Positions 1 through 8,952 of a stretch of 64,000 bases of DNA are shown in pieces. This DNA is from 9FT-COMBO-48-23 sp963754385 (lineage in GTDB: Bacteria > Chloroflexota > Dehalococcoidia > GIF9 > UBA5629): the NCBI GenBank assembly GCA_963754385.1, contig CAVWGE010000005.1, positions 124,001-188,000 of the forward strand, read 5' to 3'. The position numbers and the translations under genes were made by a program. The notes under the pieces were generated by a model, which worked only from the letters and a program-made list of their open reading frames with translations, did not search any database and was not told the origin of the DNA. Position 1 is the first letter of the stretch; each line of letters starts with the position of its first letter.

Positions 1-141
1 GACATCCGCCACCACAAACAGCTACCTTCCCAAGCCCGCCGCTATGTAGCCCGACTCGAAGAGCTTCTCTCCTGCCCCGTTAATGTCATTTCCGTCGGCG
101 CCAAACGAGACCAGACAATAATGGTCAAGCAGATTTTATGA
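1..141 (+). CDS. purA: Adenylosuccinate synthetase, C-terminal end (partial)
   Basis: The open frame enters from the left edge and stops with TGA at 139-141, leaving 46 residues. The visible tail, with ARRYVARLEELL followed by VISVGAKRDQT, fits the family's closing segment (a helix reading like ARxYVxRIEEL, then a strand ending SVGPxRxQTI). The enzyme joins IMP and aspartate with GTP to make adenylosuccinate in AMP synthesis. The active site is upstream of the window, so the call rests on the C-terminal signature alone. Confidence 0.7.
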   Translation, partial: DIRHHKQLPSQARRYVARLEELLSCPVNVISVGAKRDQTIMVKQIL

Positions 142-189
142 GACTCTCTAAGTCTTAAGGCAAACACCTGTTGGCAAGGAGATAAAGTT

Positions 190-672
190 ATGCCTAAAAC
201 GCGTAAAACCTGGCGGCAGAAGCTAGAAGAAGAACATCCCGCACACGGGAAAATAGTTGAGATTCCGCTAAAAATGCAAAAAAGATTCGGAACCGGAAAA
301 ATGCTTATCGCCAAGCCGTTAGATGTAGATGCTTTAATCCGCAAAGTCCAAAAGGGAAAGCTCGTTACTGTGACTCAGGTTATGGAGAAATTAGCCAAAG
401 ATGTGCACGCAGACTGCGCTTGCCCAATGACAACTGGGATTTTCCTTCGCATTGTCGCCGAAGTAGCAGAAGAGGACTTGAGAGGTGAAAAAGGGGAGGT
501 AACTCCCTACTGGCGGGTGCTAAAGTCAGATGGCAGCTTAAATATTAAATTCCCCGGCGGTACACAAACACAAGCCGCTCGCCTAAAAGAGGAAGGACAT
601 AGCATCGAGCCAGGAAAGGGCAGAAAGCCACCTACGGTAAAAAACTTTGAAAAATCCTTGCAGAACTTGTGA
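190..672 (+). CDS. MGMT/alkyltransferase-like protein without the acceptor cysteine
   Basis: A 160-residue protein with AAGGAG ten bases before the ATG. The C-terminal half follows the DNA-binding and active-site layout of O6-alkylguanine-DNA alkyltransferases: a helix-turn-helix-like stretch (residues 57-70), then TPYWRVLKSDGSLN (105-118), FPGG (121-124) and a downstream EEGH. In true MGMT the site reads PCHRV; here it is PYWRV with Tyr107 at the cysteine position, so direct alkyl transfer by that residue is not possible. Cys76 and Cys78 lie elsewhere. Alkyltransferase-like (ATL) proteins that flag lesions for other repair also lack the cysteine. The basic N-terminus (KTRKTWRQK) is unlike ATL. 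It stands alone between purA and the convergent dap operon. Family assignment is fairly good; function is inferred. Confidence 0.6.
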   Translation: MPKTRKTWRQKLEEEHPAHGKIVEIPLKMQKRFGTGKMLIAKPLDVDALIRKVQKGKLVTVTQVMEKLAKDVHADCACPMTTGIFLRIVAEVAEEDLRGEKGEVTPYWRVLKSDGSLNIKFPGGTQTQAARLKEEGHSIEPGKGRKPPTVKNFEKSLQNL

Positions 673-686
673 CTGCAATCTGAAGC

Positions 687-1589
687 TTAAGCTCTAGCAG
701 CTATCGGCAAATCGATCTTATAACTCTTCAAAGTCTGCTCGATAACAGCCTTGGACTTCTCGTCCGGTTCAGTAAGCGGCAGGCGAGGCTTGCCCACAGG
801 AAAGCCTAAGTAATTCAAAGCATATTTAACTGGCATCGGATTGGCAACAACAAACAGGGCATTAACCAAAGGCAATAAATTACGATGTGCGGCTGCTGCC
901 TTCTCGATATCGCCCTGGATGTAATCATCTATCATATGCCTAAACTGAAGCCCAACCAGATGTGAAATCACACTGATAACTCCATAGCCGCCCAGGCACA
1001 GTATGGGAAACGTATCGCCATCATTACCACTGTAAACCAGGAAGTCTTTCCTAGCATTCTGTATAATCTTAGCTATCTGCTCAAAATTGGCGCTGGCCTC
1101 TTTTACTCCAATGATATTGTCAACCTGGCTGAGTTTGACGGCGGTTTCAGCAGCCAGGCTGGTAACAGTACGCGACGGCACATTATAGATGATGCAAGGC
1201 AGACTGGTTGCCCCAGCGATAGCCTTAAAATGCTCGTACAAACCATCTTGTGTAGGGCGATTATAATAGGGAACCACCAAAAGACAACCGTCGACTCCAG
1301 CCCTTTCCGCCTCTTTGGTTAACTCTATGCTCTCTGCGGTATTGTAATTACCGGTGCCAGCTATAATCGTGCCCTGCTTACCAACGGCTGACTTAACTTC
1401 AACAAAAAGGCGCAGCTTCTCCTCACGAGTAAGAGTCGGGCATTCTCCGGTAGTACCGGATACCACAAGCCCATCACTGCCTGAATCAAACAGGGCTTCA
1501 GCCAGATTTTTAGCCTGTGCGTAATCAACTTTGCCTTTAGCATCAAAGGGGGTAACCATTGCTGTCAGCAAGCGACCAAACTTCTTCAT
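687..1589 (-). CDS. dapA: 4-hydroxy-tetrahydrodipicolinate synthase
   Basis: A 300-residue class I aldolase-type enzyme that condenses pyruvate with aspartate semialdehyde in the DAP/lysine pathway. The sequence shows the N-terminal LLTAMVTPFDAKG, the GTTGECPTL substrate loop, VPYYNRPTQ with the catalytic tyrosine, and IIGVKEAS with the Schiff-base lysine. Length matches the family (about 290-300). The frame continues upstream without a stop, but ATG at 1589 is chosen because MKKFGRLLTAM begins the conserved domain and a GGAG lies seven bases before it. It is the last gene of the leftward rpsO-pnp-dapB-asd-dapA run, 22 bases after asd. Confidence 0.95.
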   Translation of the reverse strand: MKKFGRLLTAMVTPFDAKGKVDYAQAKNLAEALFDSGSDGLVVSGTTGECPTLTREEKLRLFVEVKSAVGKQGTIIAGTGNYNTAESIELTKEAERAGVDGCLLVVPYYNRPTQDGLYEHFKAIAGATSLPCIIYNVPSRTVTSLAAETAVKLSQVDNIIGVKEASANFEQIAKIIQNARKDFLVYSGNDGDTFPILCLGGYGVISVISHLVGLQFRHMIDDYIQGDIEKAAAAHRNLLPLVNALFVVANPMPVKYALNYLGFPVGKPRLPLTEPDEKSKAVIEQTLKSYKIDLPIAARA

Positions 1590-1611
1590 CACCGGACTCC
1601 GTACAGGTAGT

Positions 1612-2637
1612 CTATTTCCTGTTCTTAACCCAGCCCTGTCGTGCTGCTTCTTCAGCAATCTGGACAGCATTGAGGGCAGCGCCTTTACGCAAGTTGTCGG
1701 ATACCACCCACATCACCAAGCCCCTGGAATGAGAGGTATCTGACCGGATGCGCCCCACATAAACATCATCCGAGCCCGCAGCCAGCCAGGGCTGGGGATA
1801 AAGGCTAACATTAGGGTCATCAAGAACCTTGACGCCCGGAGCATTAGCCAATATACGCCTGGCCTCCTCAGGACTCATAGGGTCAGTAAATTCGATATTT
1901 ATCGCCTCACTATGAGCAATAAAAACAGGCACCCTAACACAGGTTGCCGCGATGGCTATATCAGGTGCATGCATTATCTTACGAGTCTCCTCCACCATCT
2001 TCCATTCTTCCTTGGTATAGCCATTATCCAGGAAGACATCGATTTCCGGTAATAAATTAAATCCAATCTGATGAGGATAAACGTGGGGAACGACATTCTG
2101 CCCTTCTAATATTAACTTCGCTTGTGTAGTTAACTCCTCCATAGCGGCTGCGCCGGTACCCGATACTGCTTGATAGGTAGAGACGACAATCCGCTTAATC
2201 GGATTAACCTTGTGCAGCGGATAAAGAGCCACTACCATCTGAATAGTGGAACAATTCGGATTGGCGATAATCCCTTCGTGCCACTTTATGTCGTCAGGGT
2301 TCACCTCAGGGACAACCAAAGGAACTTTGGGCTCCATTCTGAAAGCAGCGCTATTGTCAACCACCAGGGTTCCGGACTTAGCAGCAATAGGTGAAAAATA
2401 GCGACTGATTTCAGAACCAGCGGAAAAAAGGGCAATATCAATATTTTGAAAGGACTCAGGGCTGGTCTCTTTAACCTCGACCTCCTGATGCCCTACATAT
2501 AGCCTCTTGCCTGCAGACCGGTCGGAGGCATAAAGGCTAACAGATGCCGCGGGAAAATTCCGCTGCTGCAGCACCTTGATAAACTCCTGCCCGACCATTC
2601 CTGTGGCACCTACAATAGCCACATTATATGCCTTCAT
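1612..2637 (-). CDS. asd: Aspartate-semialdehyde dehydrogenase
   Basis: A 341-residue NADP-dependent enzyme that reduces aspartyl phosphate to aspartate semialdehyde, the substrate of the next gene dapA. Visible landmarks are the Rossmann start VAIVGATGMVGQEF, the catalytic-cysteine segment ANPNCSTIQ, and TYQAVSGTGAAAMEEL. The start at 2637 is preferred over an upstream in-frame extension because it has GAGGGAG just upstream and begins directly at the Rossmann fold. ATGA at 2634-2637 overlaps the dapB stop by four bases, suggesting translational coupling. Confidence 0.96.
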   Translation of the reverse strand: MKAYNVAIVGATGMVGQEFIKVLQQRNFPAASVSLYASDRSAGKRLYVGHQEVEVKETSPESFQNIDIALFSAGSEISRYFSPIAAKSGTLVVDNSAAFRMEPKVPLVVPEVNPDDIKWHEGIIANPNCSTIQMVVALYPLHKVNPIKRIVVSTYQAVSGTGAAAMEELTTQAKLILEGQNVVPHVYPHQIGFNLLPEIDVFLDNGYTKEEWKMVEETRKIMHAPDIAIAATCVRVPVFIAHSEAINIEFTDPMSPEEARRILANAPGVKVLDDPNVSLYPQPWLAAGSDDVYVGRIRSDTSHSRGLVMWVVSDNLRKGAALNAVQIAEEAARQGWVKNRK

Positions 2638-3443
2638 TTGCTCCCTCTTAAATCCAACAAAGTGTCCAATCCAGAAATCAATCCTTGCCGCCTTACCACC
2701 TCTTTTATAGCTAGGATAACGCCAGGTATATAGCACTCCCGACCTATAGTATCATGACGGAAGCTAAGTGTTTGCCCCTGCCCCCCAAACACAACCTCCT
2801 GGCTGGCAACAAGTCCAGGTAATCTTACGCTATGGATGGCTACGCCGTCAATCTCTCCACCACGAGTACCGCTGAGCGTTTCCTTTTTGGTTTTCGAATA
2901 AAGGAAAGGTTTGCCCCGCGACTGCAGCATAGCCTTTGCGGTAGCCAGCGCAGTCCCCGATGGTGCATCAGCCTTCTCATGGTGATGCAGTTCAATAATT
3001 TCAGCATAGTCGAAGAGCTTAGCCGCAGCTTTAACCGCATTTAATAGGACTGCTGCTCCAATGGTAAAGTTAGGAGCTACCACTGCGCCCACCTTATTAG
3101 CTTTAGCCAGCTGGGCAATCTCTTTGAGATTGTCCTCGGAAAGCCCCGATGTGCCTATAACAACGTTAACTCCCAGTTTAAGGGCAGCGCGAGCCGCCGG
3201 CATGGAGGCTTCGGCAATCGTGAAATCTACTAATACCTTAGGATGACAGACCTTAAGAAGCGAACTCAAATCGGAAGAAAGAGGCACCTTCTTTGAACCG
3301 TCAGGCGAGGTGAGCTGTTCTTGTGTCGCCTTAAGGTCAACACCACCAACTAACTCTAGTTCGGGGTCTCGACATATCGCAGCCGTGACCTCCCTCCCCA
3401 TCTTGCCTAAGGCTCCGTGGACTAACACCGTTATCGGTTCCAT
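2634..3443 (-). CDS. dapB: 4-hydroxy-tetrahydrodipicolinate reductase
   Basis: A 269-residue NAD(P)H-dependent reductase that acts after DapA. It shows the glycine-rich VHGALGKMGREV, the VVIGTSG strand, APNFTIGAAVL, and the catalytic HHHEKADAPSGTA with substrate-binding GTA. The ATG at 3443 is preferred to an in-frame TTG at 3455 because GGGGTGGG precedes it closely. It lies between pnp and asd in one leftward operon and overlaps the asd start by four bases. Confidence 0.95.
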   Translation of the reverse strand: MEPITVLVHGALGKMGREVTAAICRDPELELVGGVDLKATQEQLTSPDGSKKVPLSSDLSSLLKVCHPKVLVDFTIAEASMPAARAALKLGVNVVIGTSGLSEDNLKEIAQLAKANKVGAVVAPNFTIGAAVLLNAVKAAAKLFDYAEIIELHHHEKADAPSGTALATAKAMLQSRGKPFLYSKTKKETLSGTRGGEIDGVAIHSVRLPGLVASQEVVFGGQGQTLSFRHDTIGRECYIPGVILAIKEVVRRQGLISGLDTLLDLRGSK

Positions 3444-3494
3444 TTCCCACCCCAAATACTTCCATAAAAAGACAAAGGCTTCTTATAACGCCAC

Positions 3495-5693
3495 TTAGTA
3501 ACGACGGCGGCTATCTCTACTATCACGCTGGTGAGGAGCAGGGCGGCGTTCCTGCTCCTTTCGGGGAGGACGGTCTCTTGCAGTAGAATCCACGACTTTA
3601 GCTCCTGGAACTTGTGACGAATCTGAAAAAACTGCCCGTCGTGACAGATTCACTCTGCCCATATGGTCAATTTCAATAACTTTAACCATAATCTCATCGC
3701 CCACCTTCACAATATCTTCAACCTTAGCCACGCGATAATCAGCCAGCTCACTTATATGAACCAGCCCTTCTTTTCCGGGCAGAATCTCGACAAAAGCGCC
3801 GAAGTTTGTCAAACGAGTTACCTTTCCGGTATAAACAACGCCAACTTCCACCTCTCGAGTCAGACTCTCTATTTTTTCGATTGCCTTCTGAGCTGCTTCC
3901 TGACTGGGTGAGCCGATAATCACAGTACCATCATTCTCAACATCTATGGTCACCTTCGCCTCATCAATTATAGACCGAATAGTCTTGCCCCCAGGTCCAA
4001 TCACGGCGCCGATCTTGCTCGGGTCAATAGTCATCTTATACATTCTGGGCGCATAAGGGCTGAGTTCAGACCGGCTGGCGCTGATAGTCTGCCTCAGCTT
4101 GTCAAGTATTTCCGTACGTGCCTCACGCGCCTGCTTTATAGCTCCAGCCACAACCTCATAGCTTATGCCTTTTAGCTTGATGTCCAATTGGAGAGCCGTA
4201 ATCCCCTGACTGGTACCGGCCACCTTGAAGTCCATATCACCATAGGCATCCTCTATACCCTCAATATCAGTAAGAATGACATAGTTATTATCCTCGCCGG
4301 TAACTAGTCCCATAGCTATCCCCGCCACCGGAGCCTTTATGGGCACACCAGCATCCATTAAAGCTAGAGTTGAACTGCAGACACTGGCCATCGAAGTACT
4401 GCCATTAGAACTAAGGACCTCAGAAACCAAGCGTATAGTATAAGAGAATTCGTCTTCGCTGGGTATCACCGGGGCCAGTGCTCTTTCCGCCAGAGCACCA
4501 TGTCCTATTTCACGTCGTCCTGGCGACCCGAGGCGCTTTACCTCACCATTAGAGAAGGGCGGGAAGTTATAGTGGTGCATGAAACGCTTTGTCGCTTCCA
4601 ATCCCAAGCCATCAATCAATTGCTCCTGACGCAAAGAACCAAGTGTGGTTATGGTCAATACCTGGGTGAGCCCTCTGCTGAATAGCCCTGAGCCGTGAGT
4701 ACGCGGCAGGAAACCGACTTCGGCAGTAATAGTACGTATCTCCTTGGGTTGGCGACCATCAAGATGCTGTCTCTTTTCCAGAATGTATGCTCTGGCTGCC
4801 TTTTTAATTTGGTCTTCGAGAGCAGCGTTAATATCAGCTTCAGAAAATGCCTCCTTAAGCTTCTCCATGGCTTCCTTTTTGACTGCCTCAATCGCCTTTT
4901 CCCGTTCAGCCCGCTCTGTTCGTCTAACTGCCTCAGTCAACTTATGCCCAAACTCCGAAGAGACGGCGGCAAGCAACTCAGAGGCAATTTCAGAAGCTTT
5001 CACCTCCATCTTAGGCTTGCCATAAACCTGCCGCAAACCCTCCTGGAATCTTATAATCTCCTGATTCGCCTCGTGCCCAAACTTAATCGCTTCAAGAACT
5101 ATCTCCTCAGAAACTTCCTTGGCTCCTGCCTCTATCATCACTATCGCCTCTTTGGTGCTGACAACAACAAGGTCCAGCGGGCTCTCGCTCAATTGAGGCA
5201 ATGTTGGATTTAACACAAGGTTGCCGTTAAGATAGCCAACGCGCACCGCAGCTACTGGCCCTGCAAACGGGATAGCAGATAGAGTCAAGACAGCCGACGC
5301 ACCGATAACCGCTAGTATATCAGGGTCATTTTCCTGGTCGGTGGAAAGGACAGTAACCACAATCTGAACATCATTACGTAAATTCTTATCGAAAAGTGGG
5401 CGCAGACTGCGGTCGGTTAGTCGTGCAGCCAGGGTCGCCTCTTGACTGGGGCGTCCCTCTCGTCTTATGAAGCTACCGGGGATTTTACCGACAGCATAGT
5501 GCCTTTCCTCATAATCCACAGTCAAATGGACGAAATCACCATTTTCGCGGGGTTTATCGCTAATGCAAACAGTGACCAGAACAACAGTATCGCCGTAGCG
5601 AACAGTAACAGCACTGTCAGCCTGCGCAGCCAACTTGCCTGTCTCAATAGCTAGCGGCCTACCTCCGATTATACGTTGATTTAACTCAGACAT
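3495..5693 (-). CDS. pnp: Polyribonucleotide nucleotidyltransferase (PNPase)
   Basis: A 732-residue phosphorolytic 3'-5' exoribonuclease. Two RNase PH domains are visible (about 10-220 and 310-540, with GSGLFSRGLTQVL and FSNGEVKRLGSPGRREIGH), then a KH domain with IGAVIGPGGKTI, then an S1 domain (EVGVVYTGKVTRLTNFGAFVE, split here by its strands) and a basic, disordered Arg/Asp-rich tail. Length is standard. It sits 24 bases after rpsO, the classic rpsO-pnp pairing, in which PNPase usually takes part in its own mRNA control. Confidence 0.97.
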   Translation of the reverse strand: MSELNQRIIGGRPLAIETGKLAAQADSAVTVRYGDTVVLVTVCISDKPRENGDFVHLTVDYEERHYAVGKIPGSFIRREGRPSQEATLAARLTDRSLRPLFDKNLRNDVQIVVTVLSTDQENDPDILAVIGASAVLTLSAIPFAGPVAAVRVGYLNGNLVLNPTLPQLSESPLDLVVVSTKEAIVMIEAGAKEVSEEIVLEAIKFGHEANQEIIRFQEGLRQVYGKPKMEVKASEIASELLAAVSSEFGHKLTEAVRRTERAEREKAIEAVKKEAMEKLKEAFSEADINAALEDQIKKAARAYILEKRQHLDGRQPKEIRTITAEVGFLPRTHGSGLFSRGLTQVLTITTLGSLRQEQLIDGLGLEATKRFMHHYNFPPFSNGEVKRLGSPGRREIGHGALAERALAPVIPSEDEFSYTIRLVSEVLSSNGSTSMASVCSSTLALMDAGVPIKAPVAGIAMGLVTGEDNNYVILTDIEGIEDAYGDMDFKVAGTSQGITALQLDIKLKGISYEVVAGAIKQAREARTEILDKLRQTISASRSELSPYAPRMYKMTIDPSKIGAVIGPGGKTIRSIIDEAKVTIDVENDGTVIIGSPSQEAAQKAIEKIESLTREVEVGVVYTGKVTRLTNFGAFVEILPGKEGLVHISELADYRVAKVEDIVKVGDEIMVKVIEIDHMGRVNLSRRAVFSDSSQVPGAKVVDSTARDRPPRKEQERRPAPHQRDSRDSRRRY

Positions 5694-5717
5694 AACCCAC
5701 CCACAATACCTGGTAGT

Positions 5718-5981
5718 TTACTTCCTCAAACCTAACCTGGCAATAAGACTGCGGTAACGTTTGACATCGCTCTTGGAAATATAAGCCAGCAAGCGTCTTC
5801 GCTGCCCTATCAGCTTCAGAAGCCCACGACGGGTGTGCTCGTCATGAGGATGTGCTTTTAAATGCTCAGCCAGCTGGTTCATCCTCTCGGTGATCAAAGC
5901 CACCTGAACTTCACTGGAGCCGGTATCACCTTCGTGAAGCTTATAATCCGAAATAATGGCCCCCTTCTTCTCTTTGTCCAA
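5718..5981 (-). CDS. rpsO: Ribosomal protein S15
   Basis: An 87-residue small-subunit protein that binds 16S rRNA early in assembly. The family core DTGSSEVQVALITERM, the HxxDEHTRRGLL segment and GQRRRLLAYI are all present. The longer open frame would start at 6017, but TTG at 5981 is preferred because AGGAGG lies nine bases upstream and it gives the normal S15 length. First gene of the rpsO-pnp-dapB-asd-dapA operon. Confidence 0.95.
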   Translation of the reverse strand: MDKEKKGAIISDYKLHEGDTGSSEVQVALITERMNQLAEHLKAHPHDEHTRRGLLKLIGQRRRLLAYISKSDVKRYRSLIARLGLRK

Positions 5982-6016
5982 ATTTACGTTCCTCCTATGT
6001 CCGTCTATAAAGCACA

Positions 6017-6047
6017 ATTATAACATAGGTTCAAAATCAATGCACAA
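6017..6047 (-). promoter_or_regulatory. Candidate sigma-70-type promoter for the rpsO operon
   Basis: On the minus strand a perfect TATAAT box occupies 6022-6017, about 36 bases before the rpsO TTG. A weak TTGTGC match lies 19 bases further upstream. The -10 box is good, the -35 poor, so this is an inferred site. Confidence 0.35.
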
Positions 6048-6126
6048 CTGCTTTGCAAGCTATTCCCCCGCCTCCTCCCTTAATAAGCAACGGTAATGAG
6101 AGAGCCAGATTGACGGGAGAAAACAT

Positions 6127-6220
6127 GCAGCCGCGAGACTTTAACCCCGCCCAATTAATTACAAATGTAGCCACGAAGTTTTAACCTCGTGACCCCGACC
6201 TTAAAAGGTCGGGGCTACAG
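6127..6220. repeat. Family A palindromic repeat (double stem-loop)
   Basis: The 320-base gap between rpsO and dnaX is filled mainly by this repeat. The clear copy at 6166-6220 reads tagCCACGAagttttaaccTCGTGa followed by CCCCGACCttaaaaGGTCGGGG and ctacag. A half copy (GCCGCGAG...) lies at 6129-6150. The same two-hairpin pattern recurs at 41.47, 46.52, 49.97 and 58.3 kb, with halves at 30.4 and 60.05 kb. Confidence 0.75.
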
Positions 6221-6305
6221 GTGGAAATTTCAAAGGTTGGGGTTAATGTTCTATGAGTAAAACCTCTTTTAGCAATCAGCAAACATGGAGTATAATAAGG
6301 GCGGT

Positions 6306-8012
6306 ATGACCTCCCAAGTTTTCTACCGCAAATGGCGCCCCCAGACACTGTCTGAAGTAGTAGGACAAGAGCATGTTACCCAAACACTCCGCCACGCCGT
6401 AGCTAACGGACGGGTGGCTCATGCCTATCTTTTCTGTGGCCCACGAGGCACGGGCAAGACCAGCAGCGGACGTATCCTGGCTAAGGCAATAAACTGTCTA
6501 AACCCCGACCAGGGCGAGCCGTGCAACAGCTGCACCATGTGTAAAGCTATCAACGAAGGCAGTGCTCCGGATATCATAGAGATAGACGCCGCCAGCAACA
6601 GGGGTATCGATGAAATCCGTGACCTGAGAGAAAAAGTCAATTATGCCCCAAATCTGGCTCGCTACAAGGTCTATATAATAGACGAAGTCCACATGATAAC
6701 TAAAGAGGCATCCAATGCCTTCCTGAAGACACTGGAGGAGCCACCTCCCCACGCCAAATTCATTCTGGCAACTACGGAGCCGCACAAAGTCCTGGCAACC
6801 ATATTATCACGCTGTCAGCGGTTTGATTTCCACCGCCTCTCCCAATCGGCAGTTATCTCCAAGCTCAATCTTGTCTGTGAAAAAGAGGGCATTGATATTA
6901 CGCCTGAAGCCTTGAAGCTTATTGCCAAGGTAACTACCGGCAGCCTCCGCGACGCTGAAAATCTATTGGAGCAACTGGTTACCTATTACGGAAATAAAAT
7001 TGAGCTTCACCAGGTGCAAGAGATGCTGGGCGTCAGTGGAGACATGCGCATTAGAGAGTTAGCCAGACATATCGTCAATAGGGACATCACTCCCGGGCTC
7101 AAGACCATTAACAGCGTCAGCAGCGACGGACTCGACCTTCGCCAGTTTAATCGTGAACTGGTGGACTATCTCCGAGACTTGCTTCTGGTAAGGTCCGGCT
7201 CAGAAGAGGTTGTTGACACTACCAGCGACGACTTAATCGAGATCAAAGAGCTGGCGGCCGGTGCCAGCCTGGATTACCTGCTGGCTGCAGTCAAACGGTT
7301 CGGTGAGATAGACCTTCGACTGGATAACTATTCCCCATTACCCCTGGAGCTAGCCCTCGTTGATTCTATTTTATTCACCGTAGACAGGCAGTCGGCCCAA
7401 CCCAAGCAGTCGGAGCCCAAAGAACCGGCCGCGGTGGCTAGCCGCCCCGCCAAAGCTGCCAAACCAACCAAGCCGGCTCCAGAGGTTAAAGCTCAGGCAG
7501 CAACTGAAAGCGCTGAAACTGAAGTGGCACCAAGCAAAACCACCGAGACTCCGGAAGTTAAAGCTCAGGCACCAAGTGAAAGCTCTGAAACTGAATCGGC
7601 ACCAAGCGAAATCGCCGAGACTCCGGAAGTGACATCATCTCCTGAAATCGAAAGCCTGCGCGACCACTGGAAAGACTTTGTCAATGCCATGCGCGGTGAG
7701 GGCTCCAAAGGCAACCTGGATGCCTTTTTGCGGAGCTCTTGCGAGCCTCTAGCCATTGAAGATAACACTTTAGTATTAGGTTTCTACCACAAATTTCATA
7801 AAGAATATATCGAAGACCCGAAGTATAAGCATCTGGTAGAAAAGAAACTAAGAGAGGTCTTCGGACATTCCTATAAGGTGCGTTGCGTACTGACTACTCC
7901 CAGCGAGAAAGCTAAAGCCAAAGCAGAAGCAGAGAGCCCTCTGGTAAAAGCGGCTAAAGAAAGCTATGGGGCTACAGTCGTTGGCAGGAAACCCAGAATG
8001 GAGGAGGAATGA
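6306..8012 (+). CDS. dnaX: DNA polymerase III subunit gamma/tau
   Basis: A 568-residue clamp-loader ATPase. It shows FYRKWRP at the N-terminus, Walker A GPRGTGKTS (45-53), a zinc module (Cys64, 73, 76, 79), Walker B DEVH (126-129), the SRC arginine-finger motif (LSRCQRFDFHRL) and the domain III region. Residues about 365-450 are low-complexity Ala/Pro/Glu/Lys with a repeated EVKAQA...SETE unit, a tether before the C-terminal tau-like domain. ATG at 6306 is chosen over 6285 because AAGGGCGG precedes it and the conserved start follows at once. It heads the dnaX-ybaB-recR-recO operon and overlaps ybaB by ATGA. Confidence 0.95.
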   Translation: MTSQVFYRKWRPQTLSEVVGQEHVTQTLRHAVANGRVAHAYLFCGPRGTGKTSSGRILAKAINCLNPDQGEPCNSCTMCKAINEGSAPDIIEIDAASNRGIDEIRDLREKVNYAPNLARYKVYIIDEVHMITKEASNAFLKTLEEPPPHAKFILATTEPHKVLATILSRCQRFDFHRLSQSAVISKLNLVCEKEGIDITPEALKLIAKVTTGSLRDAENLLEQLVTYYGNKIELHQVQEMLGVSGDMRIRELARHIVNRDITPGLKTINSVSSDGLDLRQFNRELVDYLRDLLLVRSGSEEVVDTTSDDLIEIKELAAGASLDYLLAAVKRFGEIDLRLDNYSPLPLELALVDSILFTVDRQSAQPKQSEPKEPAAVASRPAKAAKPTKPAPEVKAQAATESAETEVAPSKTTETPEVKAQAPSESSETESAPSEIAETPEVTSSPEIESLRDHWKDFVNAMRGEGSKGNLDAFLRSSCEPLAIEDNTLVLGFYHKFHKEYIEDPKYKHLVEKKLREVFGHSYKVRCVLTTPSEKAKAKAEAESPLVKAAKESYGATVVGRKPRMEEE

Positions 8013-8314
8013 ACAAGTTTGTATTTCGCCAGGCACAGGAGCTACAGGCTAAACTGGCTAAGGCTCAGCAAGAGCTAGCCGAAATGACTGCTGAAGTAAG
8101 CTCAGGAGGCGGAGCCATCAAGATAGTTATCGATGGTCAGCAAAGAATTCGCTCAGTGACCATATCGCCGGAAGTTATAAACGCTGAAGACGCCGAGATG
8201 CTCGAGGACCTGGTCATGACAGCCGTGAATGAGGCTATTCAGAAATCCCAGGAGCTCGCTGCCAGCCACTTAAGCGGCTTAACCGGCGGCCTCAAAATCC
8301 CGGGGCTATTTTAA
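8009..8314 (+). CDS. YbaB/EbfC nucleoid-associated protein
   Basis: A 101-residue protein with an N-terminal helix rich in Gln/Ala/Glu (residues 7-30), a VIDGQQRIRSVTISPEV beta segment and a C-terminal helix (LVMTAVNEAIQKSQEL) ending in a glycine-rich tail. This matches the dimeric DNA-binding YbaB family, which is commonly encoded between dnaX and recR as here. The ATGA overlap with dnaX and a GGAGGA just before the start point to coupled translation. Confidence 0.93.
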   Translation: MNKFVFRQAQELQAKLAKAQQELAEMTAEVSSGGGAIKIVIDGQQRIRSVTISPEVINAEDAEMLEDLVMTAVNEAIQKSQELAASHLSGLTGGLKIPGLF

Positions 8315-8327
8315 GGAGACAAGACCT

Positions 8328-8939
8328 TTGAGTACCAATTTAATGCCCACTGCCGAGCCGATAGCCAGACTAATAGAAGAACTCAACAAGCTGCCGGGCA
8401 TCGGACCAAAAAGCGCCCAGCGGTTGACATACTATCTTCTTCGCGCACCGGCAAACGAGGTTGCGGCATTAGCTGACTCCATCAAAAACCTGAAGGAAAA
8501 ACTGGTCTTATGTTCCGTTTGCCTCAATATCACCGATTCCGACCCCTGCACTTTCTGCCGCGACGAGGAACGCGACCATACCAAAATCTGTATCGTCGAA
8601 GAGCCTATAGATATACTCCCACTGGAACGCACCAAGAAGTATAAGGGGCTTTATCATGTACTTTACGGCGTTATCGCTCCGACCGATGGGATAGGGCCTG
8701 ATGAGCTGAAAATCAAAGAGCTGCTATTACGCCTCAATGGTAACCAGGTCACAGAAGTGATACTGGCAACCAATCCTAATCTGGAAGGAGAAGCCACCGC
8801 CATGTACCTCCAGCGCCTCATCGCCCCGCTTGGCATTCGAGTCACCCGGCTGGCTCGCGGTTTGCCTTATGGTGGTGACCTGGAATATGCCGATGATGTC
8901 ACACTCAGCCGTGCCTTAGAAGGAAGGCAGGAAATGTGA
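8328..8939 (+). CDS. recR: Recombination mediator RecR
   Basis: A 203-residue protein of the RecFOR pathway, which loads RecA at gaps. It contains the helix-hairpin-helix LNKLPGIGPKSAQRL, a C4 zinc finger (Cys62, 65, 74, 77), and a Toprim domain with VEEPIDILPLE and the C-terminal ARGLPYGGDLEYAD. The start is a TTG at 8328 preceded by AAGGAG. It lies 13 bases after ybaB and 13 before recO. Confidence 0.95.
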   Translation: MSTNLMPTAEPIARLIEELNKLPGIGPKSAQRLTYYLLRAPANEVAALADSIKNLKEKLVLCSVCLNITDSDPCTFCRDEERDHTKICIVEEPIDILPLERTKKYKGLYHVLYGVIAPTDGIGPDELKIKELLLRLNGNQVTEVILATNPNLEGEATAMYLQRLIAPLGIRVTRLARGLPYGGDLEYADDVTLSRALEGRQEM

Positions 8940-8952
8940 CTAGGCGTAGGCC

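Noticed and set aside
4695..5213. 172-codon plus-strand frame inside pnp
   Set aside because: It lies wholly opposite a well-conserved part of PNPase and has no ribosome site.
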